Notes: generated from the sequence alone by a model not told the origin. Shown: positions 19,566-30,185, numbered from the stretch's first letter. The stretch is DNA of 64,000 bases from Pseudoalteromonas prydzensis (GCF_001661495.1 NZ_BDDT01000003.1:310001-374000), one strand, 5' to 3'. Numbers and translations are program-made.

Positions 19566-21107
19566 TCAACTACTTTTAAACCCAATTCTAAAACCGCCCC
19601 AGTGTTTGCCATTTACATAAATGGGTACCGATAAGTCATGTAAAATTTCACCGGTATCACGTTTGTAGGTTTGTAATAAAAAGCTCTCGGTATGGCTGCC
19701 ACAGCGGCTGCCGGTGGCATCGTTGAAAATACGTTTAGTGCGGTTGTTTACTAAATCTTGCTGGTAGTTGCCGGTTAGTGGCTGGCTGTAGCGCTTATTG
19801 TGGGTAGGGAAGTAGCCTTTTTTGTCGACTGCACCGGCAAACAGGATTTGTTTATTTTCAAGGATCGGTTCTTGAATTGGCGGTAAAACTTTATCGGTTA
19901 AGCTGTCGTAGTCGGTACTGTATTTAGTCGGGTTTGTATTAGGTATTTCTCTGTAATCTTGAGAAAACAACTGCTTTTCGCTCAGTTGTGATGTTGCTAG
20001 TAGCTCGGTAAATTTAATTGAAATGGCAGAGCTGGCCTCAAGTGCCGCGGCTAAAATAGGTTTAAAGAATGCGTTATGTTCGACTTTATTAAGCTCTCTA
20101 AAAATAGTTTCTGATCCCAGTGATAAATTAGAGGCTTGATCTGAGATTGAAGTACTTTTTGTAGACACTTCGGCGAGTAGGTGGCTAATACTAACCACTG
20201 AGGTATTAATTTGTGTGGTTGCATTTTGAAAAGCACTGACTGCTTGCTGCATGTTCTCAAGTGTTGAAGATGACTCACTAATATCGTGATTGATTGCTAA
20301 AAATGATTGAGTGACATTCTCTAGTTGTTGCTTTACTGACTCACTGCGGGTTGATACTTGCTTCATATCGTCATTTGTTTGCATACTATTAGCATTTATT
20401 TCAGTCAACATATCAGCAATTTGTTTAGTCGCTTGATTGGTTTTATTGGCAAGATTACGTACTTCATCGGCAACCACCGCAAAACCTCTGCCTTGTTCTC
20501 CTGCGCGTGCCGCTTCAATGGCTGCATTTAATGCAAGTAGGTTGGTTTGCTCTGCGATGGTTTGAATAACTTGGGTAATACTTTGAATATCAGTGGCACT
20601 TTTTAATAATAGATCGAGTTGTTTAGACACTTTGTCGATTGAGCTTGATAATGAATCTATTTGTTCTGTGGCCAACTGCAGGCGTTGATCAGCAGAGGTA
20701 GATGCTTGTGATGTTTGTATCATGGCTTGGCTAACTGTGGTTATGTTATTAGTCAGCTCGCTACTATTGTGAGATAACGCTTGGGTTGCTTGGCTTACGG
20801 ATTCACTTTCGCTATAACAGCCGTCAATTTCTTTGGCTAAACTATCAATATAAAACGCCACTTCTGCTGCGCCAATTGCATTGGTTGATGTTGCCTTTGT
20901 TATGTTATCTGCAACTTGTGTAATAGCGGCTTGTAACTGAGTGTCTGGCTCTGTGTGAGTTTTTTTAGCAAAAAGCTTTTCCCTAAAAAACATTAATACG
21001 CTTAATGCCGTAAGTATTACTAGGCTTGGTAAAGTGAGCTGTGCAAAAAAATACAGTGCCGCAATAGTGAAATAGAAGAATATATAAAACAGTGAGTTTA
21101 GATTCAT
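19566..21107 (-). CDS. Methyl-accepting chemotaxis protein with C-terminal sensory domain
   Basis: 513 aa. Two closely spaced hydrophobic helices occupy residues 4-42, with no periplasmic domain and no obvious HAMP. A long coiled coil follows, with the signalling hairpin [31 protein letters not shown] near residue 190. The last 100 residues form a separate domain ([56 protein letters not shown]). This resembles the C-terminal Cache-like cytoplasmic sensor module seen in some marine MCPs, so it probably senses an intracellular signal. Confidence 0.9.
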   Translation of the reverse strand: MNLNSLFYIFFYFTIAALYFFAQLTLPSLVILTALSVLMFFREKLFAKKTHTEPDTQLQAAITQVADNITKATSTNAIGAAEVAFYIDSLAKEIDGCYSESESVSQATQALSHNSSELTNNITTVSQAMIQTSQASTSADQRLQLATEQIDSLSSSIDKVSKQLDLLLKSATDIQSITQVIQTIAEQTNLLALNAAIEAARAGEQGRGFAVVADEVRNLANKTNQATKQIADMLTEINANSMQTNDDMKQVSTRSESVKQQLENVTQSFLAINHDISESSSTLENMQQAVSAFQNATTQINTSVVSISHLLAEVSTKSTSISDQASNLSLGSETIFRELNKVEHNAFFKPILAAALEASSAISIKFTELLATSQLSEKQLFSQDYREIPNTNPTKYSTDYDSLTDKVLPPIQEPILENKQILFAGAVDKKGYFPTHNKRYSQPLTGNYQQDLVNNRTKRIFNDATGSRCGSHTESFLLQTYKRDTGEILHDLSVPIYVNGKHWGGFRIGFKSS

Positions 21108-21204
21108 GCCATTGGCCTTTTTTTATTGTAATTTTTAGTCTTGAATATAAAACAGACAAAATCAATTACTAAAAGGTCTTATATGGTTAAAAGTTTGCCA
21201 TTAA

Positions 21205-21230
21205 AAAAGCCAACCCTAAGGTTGGCTTTT
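21205..21230 (-). terminator. asnS terminator
   Basis: Perfect 11-bp stem AAAAGCCAACC / GGTTGGCTTTT with loop CTAA. Read leftward it ends in a T-run, so it terminates asnS. Confidence 0.88.
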
Positions 21231-21254
21231 ATAGCAAATTAGCATTCGCTAATT

Positions 21255-22652
21255 TTAGTAAGTTGCACTGCCTTTAGTACGAGGGAAGGCGATTACGTCA
21301 CGCACGTTACCCATACCTGTTACATAGGCAACTAAACGTTCAAAACCTAGGCCAAAACCTGAGTGTGGTACAGTGCCGTATTTACGCAGATCACGGTACC
21401 AGCTGTAGTCTTCTTTGTTTAAGCCCATTTCTTCTAAGCGCGCATCAAGTACATCAAGGCGTTCTTCACGTTGTGAACCACCAATGATTTCACCAATACC
21501 TGGTGCTACAACATCCATTGCAGCAACGGTTTTGCCGTCTTCATTTTGGCGCATGTAGAATGCTTTAATATCACGTGGGTAGTTTTTAATAACTACTGGT
21601 GCTTTAAAGTGCTCTTCTGCTAAGTAACGCTCGTGCTCAGATTGTAAGTCAACACCCCATTCAACGGCGTATTCAAATTTCTTACCACAGCTTTTAAGAA
21701 TTTCGACTGCATCAGTGTAATCAACTTGTGCAAAGTCTTTCTCAACAAATTCTTCAAGACGGGTAATGGCTGTTTTCTCAACGCGTTGCGCAAAAAACTC
21801 CATATCGTCACGGCGTTCTTCAAGTACCGCTTTGAACACATACTTCAGCATGTTTTCAGCCAATTTGGCGATATCTTCTAAATCGGCGAAAGCAACTTCC
21901 GGCTCGACCATCCAAAACTCTGCCAAGTGGCGTGAAGTATTTGAGTTTTCTGCACGGAAAGTAGGGCCAAAGGTATAAATTTTTGACATTGCTGAGGCGT
22001 AAGTCTCACCATTTAACTGACCTGATACCGTTAGGAATGCTTCTTTACCGAAGAAATCTTCGCTGTAATCAACATCGCCTTTATCAGTACGCGGCAGGTT
22101 TTGCATATCAAGTGTTGATACGCGGAACATTTCGCCCGCACCTTCACAGTCACTTGCAGTGATGATAGGCGTGCTGATCCAGTAATAACCTTGCTCATGG
22201 TAGAAACGGTGAATAGCTTGCGCTAAACAGTTACGTACGCGTGTTACCGCACCAATCATATTGGTACGTGGGCGAAGGTGAGCGTGCTCACGTAAATACT
22301 CAATGCTGTGGCGTTTTGCCGACATTGGGTATGAATCTGGGTTTTCTACCCAGCCAAGTACCTGTACGCTATTTGCTTGAATTTCGAAAGATTGACCTTG
22401 GCCTGCTGATTGTACTAAAACACCGGTAACTGACACAGAGCAACCGGCTGTTAGGCTAGTAACTTCATCATAATTATTAAGTGAATTAGGTACTACCGCC
22501 TGAATAGGATCAAAACACGAACCGTCATGAACGGCTAAAAATGAAATTCCTGCTTTTGAATCGCGGCGTGTACGGATCCAGCCTTTAATTGTTACTTGGC
22601 TGTCTACCGCAACCTTGCCTTTTAATAGCTCTGAAATCGCTAAGTGGCTCAT
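21255..22652 (-). CDS. asnS: Asparaginyl-tRNA synthetase
   Basis: Charges tRNA-Asn in the cytoplasm. 465 aa. The N-terminal OB-fold has [26 protein letters not shown]. Class II motif 2 is around [24 protein letters not shown] and motif 3 is [16 protein letters not shown] near the C-terminus. A GTG at 22658 extends the frame by two codons, but the ATG at 22652 lies 5 bases after GGAG and gives [18 protein letters not shown], like the enterobacterial protein. Confidence 0.97.
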   Translation of the reverse strand: MSHLAISELLKGKVAVDSQVTIKGWIRTRRDSKAGISFLAVHDGSCFDPIQAVVPNSLNNYDEVTSLTAGCSVSVTGVLVQSAGQGQSFEIQANSVQVLGWVENPDSYPMSAKRHSIEYLREHAHLRPRTNMIGAVTRVRNCLAQAIHRFYHEQGYYWISTPIITASDCEGAGEMFRVSTLDMQNLPRTDKGDVDYSEDFFGKEAFLTVSGQLNGETYASAMSKIYTFGPTFRAENSNTSRHLAEFWMVEPEVAFADLEDIAKLAENMLKYVFKAVLEERRDDMEFFAQRVEKTAITRLEEFVEKDFAQVDYTDAVEILKSCGKKFEYAVEWGVDLQSEHERYLAEEHFKAPVVIKNYPRDIKAFYMRQNEDGKTVAAMDVVAPGIGEIIGGSQREERLDVLDARLEEMGLNKEDYSWYRDLRKYGTVPHSGFGLGFERLVAYVTGMGNVRDVIAFPRTKGSATY

Positions 22653-22716
22653 CTTCACTCCAATGATATAAGTTGCCTACATTAATATGTGCGCTATTGC
22701 ACTTGAACGGTGTATC

Positions 22717-22755
22717 TTACCTTTGAATGTAAAATAAAAAAACATTCAAAGGTAA
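22717..22755. promoter_or_regulatory. 14-bp perfect inverted repeat upstream of asnS
   Basis: TTACCTTTGAATGT (22717-22730) and ACATTCAAAGGTAA (22742-22755) flank an 11-base A-rich loop, in the divergent region between asnS and the P-loop kinase gene. It could be a 5' leader hairpin of asnS or an operator; there is no evidence for either beyond the symmetry. Confidence 0.45.
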
Positions 22756-22939
22756 CTCTTTGCTTATTCTTTTGCATTTTTATGATTTTTTGTCGTTAAA
22801 AACCCGTCACTTTAATTTTTCGTGATAAAAAACAACTTAGATCATAATTTAAAGGTGATTTTCACTGCGATCAAAACCGGTTTTGTGGCATTATGTGAAA
22901 TTACGATATTTAAACTAACTTGCTAAACATATAGGTATT

Positions 22940-23374
22940 ATGAAACAAGTCTTTATTTTACGTGGTTTACCAGGGTGCGGTAAGTCTTATTATGCGCAAA
23001 ACCTAGCTGATGAAATGGTAGCGGGCGATCCAAGCCAATACTTAATTTGTTCGACCGATGATTATTTTTATAATGAACAAGGTGACTATCAGTTTGATAA
23101 GTTCAAACTGTCGCAATACCACAATTTAAATTTAGCCCGTTTTATAAATGCGTTAGCGCAAGAAATCCCACTTATTATTGTTGATAATACTAACATCAAA
23201 AAATGGGAATTTATTGCTTATAGCCAAGCTGCGGTTGCACTGGGCTACCAAGTTAAAGAAGTGATAGTGGGTGAAGTGAAAGATAAATCAATGCAACACC
23301 TTTACGCCAAGCGTAATAGTCATAATATTCCATTAAAAATGATCAGCAAAATGGCTTACATGTTTGAGTGGTAA
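22940..23374 (+). CDS. P-loop kinase-like ATP-binding protein
   Basis: 144 aa. It has Walker A GLPGCGKSYYA at residues 9-19 and a STDDYF segment near 46. LIIVDNTNIKKWEF near 84 is typical of the polynucleotide-kinase-like P-loop family (N4BP2/zeta-toxin-like lid organisation). The target is unknown. It is not paired with an antitoxin-like gene, which argues against a toxin. Confidence 0.8.
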   Translation: MKQVFILRGLPGCGKSYYAQNLADEMVAGDPSQYLICSTDDYFYNEQGDYQFDKFKLSQYHNLNLARFINALAQEIPLIIVDNTNIKKWEFIAYSQAAVALGYQVKEVIVGEVKDKSMQHLYAKRNSHNIPLKMISKMAYMFEW

Positions 23375-23378
23375 CACT

Positions 23379-23404
23379 CACCCAAACTGGTTGTAGTTTG
23401 GGTG
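23379..23404. terminator. Hairpin between convergent genes
   Basis: Perfect 10-bp stem CACCCAAACT / AGTTTGGGTG with a 6-base loop between the kinase gene and bioA. The T-runs are poor, so termination is likely but not certain. Confidence 0.55.
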
Positions 23405-23427
23405 CTGGCTTTATCAGTTAGAGGTGC

Positions 23428-24717
23428 TCAGTAATGGTTGCCTGCAATTGCGTTATAAATCGCATTTGCCAACATGGTTATATCTTGCTCGCTGCTTATA
23501 TACGGTGGCATTAAATAGATAAGCTTACCAAATGGGCGGATCCAGACATTTTGGCTGATGAAGAAAGCTTGGATCTTGGCAACATCTATTACAGTATCTA
23601 GTTCAACCACACCAATTGCGCCAAGTGTTCTTACCTCAACAACCTGCTCAAGCTCACTGCAACGCTGTAATGCTTGCAGCGCATCGTTTAAATGAGTTAT
23701 TTGCGCTTGCCAATCTTGTTCAATTAATAAATCAATACTTGCACAAGCCACTGCACAGGCCAGTGGGTTACCCATAAAGGTTGGCCCATGCATTAATACA
23801 CCGGCTTCACCTTCGCTGATACCAATGGCTATCTTATCTGTGGTTAAGGTGGCTGATAAGGTCATCATGCCACCTGTGAGTGCTTTGCCAATACATAAAA
23901 TATCAGGTTCTATATCTGCATGTTCTACAGCAAATAACTTACCAGTACGGCCAAATCCAGTGGCTATTTCGTCACAAATTAACAGTACGTCATATTCTGT
24001 GCATAACTTACGCACGGTTTTTAAATACTCAGGGTGATAAAAGTTCATGCCACCGGCATTTTGCACGATTGGTTCAATAATAAACGCTGCTATGTGTTGA
24101 TGATGCTGTGCGAAATACTCAGTAAGTCGTTGTGCTTCTTGCTGATCAAAGGTTTGGCTAAATTGGCTTACTGGCGCTGGCACAAATACATGCTCGGGTA
24201 AAAACCCTTGGTATAGTGAGTGCATTGAGTTGATAGGATCACATACACTCATCGCTGCAAAGGTATCGCCATGATAGCCTTTTAACGGCGTTATTAGTTT
24301 TTGCTTGCTGGTGATACCTTGGCTGAGCCAGTACTGCAACGCCATTTTTATCGCCACTTCAACACACACTGAGCCGCTATCCGCTAAAAACACTTTTTGT
24401 AATTTGCTTGGTGTGATTGCGACGAGCTTTTTACACAGCTCTACTGCAGGCGCGTGGGTTAGCCCGCCAAACATCACATGACTCATTTTATCAACTTGCT
24501 CGATCGCGGCATTTTTTAATACCGGGTGGCCATAACCATGGATGGCGCTCCACCAAGAAGCCATACCATCTATGAGCACTTCACCCGTGGCTAAGAAAAT
24601 ACGATTATCTTGGGTGTGACTAACAGGGTACACAGGCAAAGGTTGGGTCATCGATGTATAAGGGTGCCATATGTGCTGGCGGTCAAAATCAAGGTCTATC
24701 GTGTGTTTTTTATTCAT
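23428..24717 (-). CDS. bioA: Adenosylmethionine-8-amino-7-oxononanoate aminotransferase
   Basis: PLP enzyme of biotin synthesis that makes DAPA from KAPA. 429 aa with WHPYTSMTQPLPVYPV at the N-terminus, a glycine-rich PLP phosphate site (ADSGSVCVEVAIKMALQYW), and DEIATGFGRTGKLFA near residue 238. The Schiff-base Lys is in CIGKALTGGMM near 273. Divergent from bioBFCD, the common gammaproteobacterial arrangement. Confidence 0.96.
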   Translation of the reverse strand: MNKKHTIDLDFDRQHIWHPYTSMTQPLPVYPVSHTQDNRIFLATGEVLIDGMASWWSAIHGYGHPVLKNAAIEQVDKMSHVMFGGLTHAPAVELCKKLVAITPSKLQKVFLADSGSVCVEVAIKMALQYWLSQGITSKQKLITPLKGYHGDTFAAMSVCDPINSMHSLYQGFLPEHVFVPAPVSQFSQTFDQQEAQRLTEYFAQHHQHIAAFIIEPIVQNAGGMNFYHPEYLKTVRKLCTEYDVLLICDEIATGFGRTGKLFAVEHADIEPDILCIGKALTGGMMTLSATLTTDKIAIGISEGEAGVLMHGPTFMGNPLACAVACASIDLLIEQDWQAQITHLNDALQALQRCSELEQVVEVRTLGAIGVVELDTVIDVAKIQAFFISQNVWIRPFGKLIYLMPPYISSEQDITMLANAIYNAIAGNHY

Positions 24718-24812
24718 TGGTAAACTTAATGCTGGTTGAGTTCGTTGACAATGTTACGGCAAGTCGTAGACTAAGCCAATATCACCGTCATGAAAAATAA
24801 AAAGAGAGAGTT
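24718..24812. promoter_or_regulatory. bioA/bioB divergent promoter region
   Basis: A rightward promoter can be read as TTGACA, 16 bases, TAGACT. BirA regulates this region in relatives, but I could not find a convincing copy of the enterobacterial TTGTAAACC-type operator. Confidence 0.4.
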
Positions 24813-25853
24813 ATGGAGTTTGCAGCTGTTCGCCACGATTGGACACATCAACAAGTAAAAGCCTTATTTGAAATGCCGTTTAACGATTTATTGTTTAAGG
24901 CCGCGTCGGTACATCGTGCTAATTTTAATCCTAATGAAGTGCAAATATCGACTTTACTGTCAATTAAAACAGGCGCCTGCCCAGAAGACTGTAAATATTG
25001 CCCGCAATCGGGTCACTATAAAACTGATTTAGAACGCGAACGTCTGCTAGAAGTAGAAAAAGTGGTTGAACAAGCGCGGTTAGCAAAACAAAAAGGCGCG
25101 ACTCGCTTTTGCATGGGGGCTGCATGGTCGGACCCTAAAGACAGAGACATGCCGTATATTTCGCAAATGGTGAAAGAAGTGAAAGAGCTTGGCCTGGAAA
25201 CCTGTATGACACTAGGTATGCTGGATAATCAAAAAGCCCATGTACTGCGCGATGCCGGCCTTGATTATTACAATCATAACCTCGATACCTCGCCAGAATA
25301 TTACGAGCAAATTATCACTACCCGTACGTTTCAAGATCGTCTTGATACAATCGGTAATGTGCGCGATGCCGGTATGAAAGTGTGCTCAGGCGGTATTGTT
25401 GGTATGGGTGAACAAGCTGCCGATCGTTTTGGTTTATTAATGCAGCTAGCTAATCTACCGCAACAACCAGAGAGTGTGCCAATTAATATGCTGGTAAAAG
25501 TAAAAGGTACGCCACTGGAAAATGTTGACGATTTAGATCACTTTGAGTTTATTCGTACCATTGCCACAGCGCGTATTATGATGCCACACAGTTATGTACG
25601 GTTATCAGCAGGGCGTAATGCGATGAATGAACAAATGCAATCAATGTGCTTTTTTGCCGGTGCAAATTCAATTTTCTATGGTGATAAACTATTAACCACA
25701 GAAAACCCAGAAGCCGATGCGGATATGAAGTTGATTAAAAAATTAGGCATGAACCCTGAAAAACGCCACGATTATTCAGACGAAGCCTATGAAGCGTCGT
25801 TATCGTCAGCGGTAGCAGATAAAGCAACCTCAGAGATGTTTTACGAAGCCTAA
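24813..25853 (+). CDS. bioB: Biotin synthase
   Basis: Radical-SAM enzyme that inserts sulfur into dethiobiotin. 346 aa. The radical-SAM cysteines are C56, C60 and C63 in [12 protein letters not shown]. The family blocks [20 protein letters not shown] and the C-terminal [33 protein letters not shown] are all present. GAGAGAG precedes the ATG. First gene of the bioBFCD operon. Confidence 0.98.
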   Translation: MEFAAVRHDWTHQQVKALFEMPFNDLLFKAASVHRANFNPNEVQISTLLSIKTGACPEDCKYCPQSGHYKTDLERERLLEVEKVVEQARLAKQKGATRFCMGAAWSDPKDRDMPYISQMVKEVKELGLETCMTLGMLDNQKAHVLRDAGLDYYNHNLDTSPEYYEQIITTRTFQDRLDTIGNVRDAGMKVCSGGIVGMGEQAADRFGLLMQLANLPQQPESVPINMLVKVKGTPLENVDDLDHFEFIRTIATARIMMPHSYVRLSAGRNAMNEQMQSMCFFAGANSIFYGDKLLTTENPEADADMKLIKKLGMNPEKRHDYSDEAYEASLSSAVADKATSEMFYEA

Positions 25854-25909
25854 AGCGCTCAGTAATAGGGTAATGGTTTAAAGTATCGCGTTGAAGGTTA
25901 GAGGCATTT

Positions 25910-27064
25910 ATGTCATTTGAATTTATAAACACCCATTTAGATGAACGCAAAGCAGAGCAGCTACTGCGTAAACGCTATGTAGTACAAAGCGCAACGGCGC
26001 GCACAATCACGGTTAATGATAAAAGCTACCTTAACTTTGCGAGTAACGATTACTTAGGGTTTGGTGATTCACCGGTGGAGTTAACCAGCGCGCCATTGTT
26101 AGGTAGCCACAGCTCAGCATTAGTTACGGGTTATCAACAACCACAGCAAGCGCTTGAGCAAGCTTTATGTAGTGCTTTGGGTTATCAAGCTGGCATGCTG
26201 TTTAATTCAGGCTTCAGCGCAAATAGCAGTGTTATTAAGGCGTTGTTTCAAGATAAAGCGACGGCGCAACACAGTGCTATTTTTCAAGATAAGTTAAACC
26301 ATGCCAGTTTAATTGATGGTGCATTACACGCCAACGCAGCTTTAATACGCTTTAACCATAACGATATAAACCATTTACGTTCACGATTAGAGAAATCAAA
26401 AGCGCGCAATAAGCTAATCATTTCAGAGGGCGTGTTCTCGATGGATGGCGATATCGCGCCAATTAAAGCGCTATTCGCCTTAGCAAAACAGCATAATGCC
26501 TGGTTAATGATAGACGACGCTCATGGTTTTGGTGTGCTGGGTAAAACCGGGCTGGGTAGTTGTGAGTCATTAATAAATGAAGCGTGTATGCCTGATATTT
26601 TAGTGATCACCTTTGGTAAAGCGGTTGCTAGTAGCGGGGCGTGCGTATTAGGCTCGCAGCATTTTATAGAGTACATGCTGCAGTTTAATCGTGATTATAC
26701 TTATTCAACCGCTATGTCACCGTTTATTGCCTCTCATACTTTGGCGCGTATTAAAAGCATAAGAGACGCTAACGATAAGCGAGCTAAATTAAACGCCAAT
26801 ATTGCGCTGTTTAAACGCTTAGCAAAAGAGCAGCACATTGCACTAATGGACTCCAATACCGCGATTCAGCCAATCGTTTTAGGCTGCGCTGAGCAAACGT
26901 TAAAAGCCAGTGAGCAATTAAAGCAGCAAGGTATTTGGCTAACGGCTATTCGCCCGCCAACCGTTTTACACAATACCTCGCGTTTGCGTATTACCTTAAG
27001 TGCAGCCCACACCCATGACGATATAAAACAGCTCGTTGGTAGTTTACAAAAGGTCATTTCATGA
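25910..27064 (+). CDS. bioF: 8-amino-7-oxononanoate synthase
   Basis: PLP enzyme joining pimeloyl thioester and alanine. 384 aa. NFASNDYLGFG near residue 42 and DDAHGFGVLGKTGLG near 203 are present. The PLP Lys is in VITFGKAVASSGACVLG near 238. Its TGA overlaps the bioC ATG (ATGA at 27061-27064), so the two are coupled. Confidence 0.96.
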   Translation: MSFEFINTHLDERKAEQLLRKRYVVQSATARTITVNDKSYLNFASNDYLGFGDSPVELTSAPLLGSHSSALVTGYQQPQQALEQALCSALGYQAGMLFNSGFSANSSVIKALFQDKATAQHSAIFQDKLNHASLIDGALHANAALIRFNHNDINHLRSRLEKSKARNKLIISEGVFSMDGDIAPIKALFALAKQHNAWLMIDDAHGFGVLGKTGLGSCESLINEACMPDILVITFGKAVASSGACVLGSQHFIEYMLQFNRDYTYSTAMSPFIASHTLARIKSIRDANDKRAKLNANIALFKRLAKEQHIALMDSNTAIQPIVLGCAEQTLKASEQLKQQGIWLTAIRPPTVLHNTSRLRITLSAAHTHDDIKQLVGSLQKVIS

Positions 27065-27879
27065 TAAGCCCGCAGGCAATTAAAACTAAGCCACTTAGCC
27101 CCACTACAGTGTATTTAGCTACTCAGGCTTTAAAAAAAACCACAGCGCATAACTTTTCAAAAGCAGCAAATAGTTACAGCCAGCATGCCAATGTGCAAAA
27201 ACAAGCGGCAAATGATTTATTTAAACTTATTAGTGCAAACCCTAAAAAGCTCTGTGTTGACCTAGGCGCAGGGCCGCTTGTAAATAGTCAGGCTTTAAAG
27301 GCATTATTTGGCCAAGTTGTTGCCATAGATTTAAGTTTTAACATGCTAAAAAGCAGTAATTTAAACACCCCTAAACTGTGCGCCGATATGGATAACTTAC
27401 CGCTGCAAGCTAACAGTATTGATGTGCTATTTAGTAATTTTGCGCTGCAGTGGTCTGCTAATTTTGAAATCTTAATGCACTCGCTTTACCAAGCATTAAA
27501 ACCAGGCGGGCAAGCCTATATTAGTACGGTTGTTGCAGGGTCATTAAACGAAATAAAAACCGCCTTTGCAGCGCTTGATTCACATAATCATATTAATCAG
27601 TTTGCAAGCCATAATAATATAAACCAATCGGTCGAAAAGGCAGGGTTTAAGATCAACGCCTCAAAAAAAGTCATTTATACCGATCAACACAGCAGTGCAT
27701 TAGCGGCTATAAAATCGATTAAAGCCATTGGTGCCACCACACAAAATCATGCAACAAGTCGTCGTGGTTTATTAACTAAATCAGCACTAAAAAAAGTCTG
27801 TGATGCCTATCCGCTTGTAAACAATAAAGCCCATGTATCTTACCATGTAGTATTGTTATCATTAGAAAAAGCCCAGTAA
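27061..27879 (+). CDS. bioC: Malonyl-[ACP] O-methyltransferase
   Basis: SAM-dependent methyltransferase starting the pimeloyl arm of biotin synthesis. 272 aa. Motif I is LCVDLGAGPLVNSQALK near residue 60, acidic loop VVAIDLSFNMLKSS, and post-motif FSNFALQWSANFE. The HNFSKAANSYSQHANVQKQAA block before motif I is typical of BioC. The first 30 residues are extra relative to the usual BioC; ATGA overlap with bioF supports this start. Confidence 0.93.
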   Translation: MISPQAIKTKPLSPTTVYLATQALKKTTAHNFSKAANSYSQHANVQKQAANDLFKLISANPKKLCVDLGAGPLVNSQALKALFGQVVAIDLSFNMLKSSNLNTPKLCADMDNLPLQANSIDVLFSNFALQWSANFEILMHSLYQALKPGGQAYISTVVAGSLNEIKTAFAALDSHNHINQFASHNNINQSVEKAGFKINASKKVIYTDQHSSALAAIKSIKAIGATTQNHATSRRGLLTKSALKKVCDAYPLVNNKAHVSYHVVLLSLEKAQ

Positions 27880-27897
27880 AAATAATAAGGCCATGCC

Positions 27898-28581
27898 ATG
27901 AACCAGTTTTTTATTACCGGTACCGATACCGACGCCGGTAAAACTCATGTAACCAGTTTGCTGTTAAAGTTACTCGCACAACATAAAAAGCGCGCAATAG
28001 GTTTTAAGCCGATTGCCTCTGGGTGTGAAATGGCGTTTGAGCAGCTCGTAAACGCCGATGCGCTAATGCTAATGGAAAGTGCCACAGTCAGCGCTAAATA
28101 CGACATAATTAACCCATTTGCATTTGCGCCGCCAATAGCTCCCCACATAGCTGCAGAGCAAGCGGGTATAAACATAACAGTAGAAAAGCTGAGCATGGCT
28201 TATCAACATGTTAAGCAACAAGGCGCCGATTACTTGCTTACAGAAGGCGCGGGTGGTTGGGCTTTACCTATTAATAATAACGAGTATTTATACGACTGGG
28301 TAAAAGCAGAGCAACTGCCAGTAATATTAGTGGTCGGGATGAAACTAGGCTGTATAAATCATGCATTACTCACGGCAGCACATATGCAAAGTATGGGTGT
28401 TAATTGCATTGGCTGGATTGCTAACCAAGTTGATGCCACTATGGATGAATACCAAGCAAACCTAGATTCACTGAAAACACGTTTACCATTTCCACTGCTT
28501 GCCATTAGCCCATACACAGAGCAAACCCCTAAATTACAAATTTATAAAACCCTGCTTGAAAAATTATCAATAAATCCATAA
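27898..28581 (+). CDS. bioD: Dethiobiotin synthetase
   Basis: ATP-dependent closure of the ureido ring of biotin. 227 aa with an N-terminal P-loop GTDTDAGKTHVTSLL, KPIASGCE near residue 37, and EGAGGWALPIN near residue 112. Last gene of the operon; no bioH or bioZ is seen, so the pimeloyl esterase must lie elsewhere. Confidence 0.96.
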   Translation: MNQFFITGTDTDAGKTHVTSLLLKLLAQHKKRAIGFKPIASGCEMAFEQLVNADALMLMESATVSAKYDIINPFAFAPPIAPHIAAEQAGINITVEKLSMAYQHVKQQGADYLLTEGAGGWALPINNNEYLYDWVKAEQLPVILVVGMKLGCINHALLTAAHMQSMGVNCIGWIANQVDATMDEYQANLDSLKTRLPFPLLAISPYTEQTPKLQIYKTLLEKLSINP

Positions 28582-28594
28582 ATAACCCTTGTGT

Positions 28595-28650
28595 TGTGAC
28601 ATAGTTTGTCACAGAATAGCGCTGACGTTATGACATAGTGTGTCATAACG
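28595..28650. promoter_or_regulatory. Twin palindromes upstream of htpX
   Basis: Two dyads share the core TGACATAGT-N-TGTCA: TGTGAC/GTCACA arms at 28595-28613 and CGTTATGAC/GTCATAACG arms at 28626-28650. Each has a 7-base centre. Their centres are about 34 bases apart, near three helical turns, which fits a cooperative dimeric regulator of htpX. The regulator is unknown. Confidence 0.6.
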
Positions 28651-28720
28651 CAGTGATTGCTCAAAGCCGATCAAACATAGTAAATCGCTCAGCAATAAAT
28701 GTTATTTTTGGAGAACTCGT

Positions 28721-29584
28721 ATGAAACGTGTATTTTTGTTTTTATTAACTAACCTCGCGGTTATGTTGGTATTAGGTGTGGTGCTTTCAATCATAATGAG
28801 TGCGCTGGGCTTAAGCCATCGTAGCCTTGGCGGAATTTTACTAATTGCGACTGTATTTGGTTTTGGTGGATCGTTTATTTCGTTATTTATGTCGAAATGG
28901 ATCGCAAAAAAATCAACCGGTGCGCAAGTGATCACCCAACCTCGTACCGAAACCGAACAATGGCTGGTAAACACTGTGGCTGCTCAAGCTAAAAAAGCTG
29001 GCATTAACATGCCAGAAGTGGCGATTTACGACAGCCCAGAAATGAACGCCTTTGCAACCGGCCCAAGTAAAAATAATTCGTTGGTGGCGGTAAGTACGGG
29101 TTTATTACATAACATGAGCCAAGATCAAGCAGAAGCCGTACTGGCGCACGAAGTATCGCATGTTGCTAATGGCGACATGGTAACGCTAACGCTTATTCAA
29201 GGTGTGGTTAATACTTTTGTTATTTTTGCCGCGAAAGTGCTGGCTGGCATTGTAGATAACTTTATCAATAGCGATGAAGAAGAGGGCGGCAGCAGCTGGA
29301 CTTACTTCTTATTCGATATGTTATTCCAAGTATTATTTGGTGTATTGGCAAGCATAGTGGTTGCCCATTACAGCCGAAAACGTGAATTTGCAGCCGATAA
29401 CGGCGCAGCTCAGTTGGTAGGCGCAGATAAAATGCGTTCAGCCCTTGAGCGATTAAAGCAAAACCACCCATCGCAATTAGAAGGCTCAATGATGGCCTTT
29501 GGTATTGCCAGTGGTAAAGGCATGGCTGAGTTGTTTTCATCTCACCCACCGCTTGACGCACGAATAGACGCACTACGTCGTTAA
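28721..29584 (+). CDS. htpX: Membrane zinc protease HtpX
   Basis: Heat-shock-type inner-membrane metalloprotease for misfolded membrane proteins. 287 aa. Two N-terminal helices (residues 4-24 and 34-54) are followed by zinc motif HEVSH in [15 protein letters not shown] near residue 140. Two further helices and [14 protein letters not shown] carry the third zinc ligand E. GGAGAA precedes the ATG. Confidence 0.96.
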   Translation: MKRVFLFLLTNLAVMLVLGVVLSIIMSALGLSHRSLGGILLIATVFGFGGSFISLFMSKWIAKKSTGAQVITQPRTETEQWLVNTVAAQAKKAGINMPEVAIYDSPEMNAFATGPSKNNSLVAVSTGLLHNMSQDQAEAVLAHEVSHVANGDMVTLTLIQGVVNTFVIFAAKVLAGIVDNFINSDEEEGGSSWTYFLFDMLFQVLFGVLASIVVAHYSRKREFAADNGAAQLVGADKMRSALERLKQNHPSQLEGSMMAFGIASGKGMAELFSSHPPLDARIDALRR

Positions 29585-29616
29585 AAAAATTCAAGTTTTT
29601 CACAGTACTTGTAAAC

Positions 29617-29645
29617 AAAAAGCCTGCATTTGCAGGCTTTTTTAT
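29617..29645. terminator. Bidirectional terminator htpX/gloA
   Basis: Stem AAAAAGCCTGCA / TGCAGGCTTTTT with A- and T-runs on both sides, placed between convergent genes. Confidence 0.9.
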
Positions 29646-29657
29646 TTTTAATGGTTT

Positions 29658-30185
29658 TTATTGCGATTGAATAATCTCAGTAATGCCCTCCGGCGAGAGT
29701 ATTTCAATCCAGTAACCGTCGGGGTCTTTAATAAAGGCGAGGCCTTTCATTGAGCCATCATCTGGTTTTTTCACAAACTCCACATCGTATTTTGCAAAGC
29801 GCTTACACGCCGCGTATACATCGGGTACGCTAATACCAATATGACCAAAGCCTTTTGGTTCCTCATTACCGCTAACATAGCCCGCAAAGCTATCGTCGCT
29901 TTCAGTGCCCCAGTTATGAGTAAGCTCTATTAAAGCAGGGCGGCGAAACACCCACTGGGTTTTTTCTTTATCATCGCCTTCTGGCAAGTCTTGCTCATAG
30001 CCTAAGAAGTACAGGGTAAATTTCATACCCGGAAAGTCATACTTTCCTAACAACTTCATACCTAATACGTTTTGATAAAATGCCAGCGACGGTTTGGGAT
30101 CTTTAATACGCAACATAGTTTGCTGCATCACATAGCCCTCGGTGGCCTGTGCAACTTGCTCTGGAGATTCGTTATAGCGAGACAT
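29658..30185 (-). CDS. gloA: Lactoylglutathione lyase (glyoxalase I)
   Basis: Isomerises the methylglyoxal-glutathione hemithioacetal. The ATG at 30185, preceded by AAGGA, gives 175 aa ([10 protein letters not shown]); the frame is open to 30269 but that extension is not family-like. Vicinal-oxygen-chelate blocks are [22 protein letters not shown] (His replaced by Gln as in the eukaryote-type long form), [24 protein letters not shown] and YWIEIL. These supply the metal ligands Q, E, H, E. This is the longer, probably zinc-type class rather than the 135-aa E. coli class. Confidence 0.93.
   Translation of the reverse strand: MSRYNESPEQVAQATEGYVMQQTMLRIKDPKPSLAFYQNVLGMKLLGKYDFPGMKFTLYFLGYEQDLPEGDDKEKTQWVFRRPALIELTHNWGTESDDSFAGYVSGNEEPKGFGHIGISVPDVYAACKRFAKYDVEFVKKPDDGSMKGLAFIKDPDGYWIEILSPEGITEIIQSQ

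Noticed and set aside
22940-23374. Zeta-type toxin
   Set aside because: The P-loop and lid are similar, but there is no adjacent antitoxin and the protein is shorter than typical zeta toxins.
24718-24812. BirA operator between bioA and bioB
   Set aside because: I looked for the enterobacterial TTGTAAACC/GGTTTACAA dyad; only weak partial matches are present, so I do not call one.
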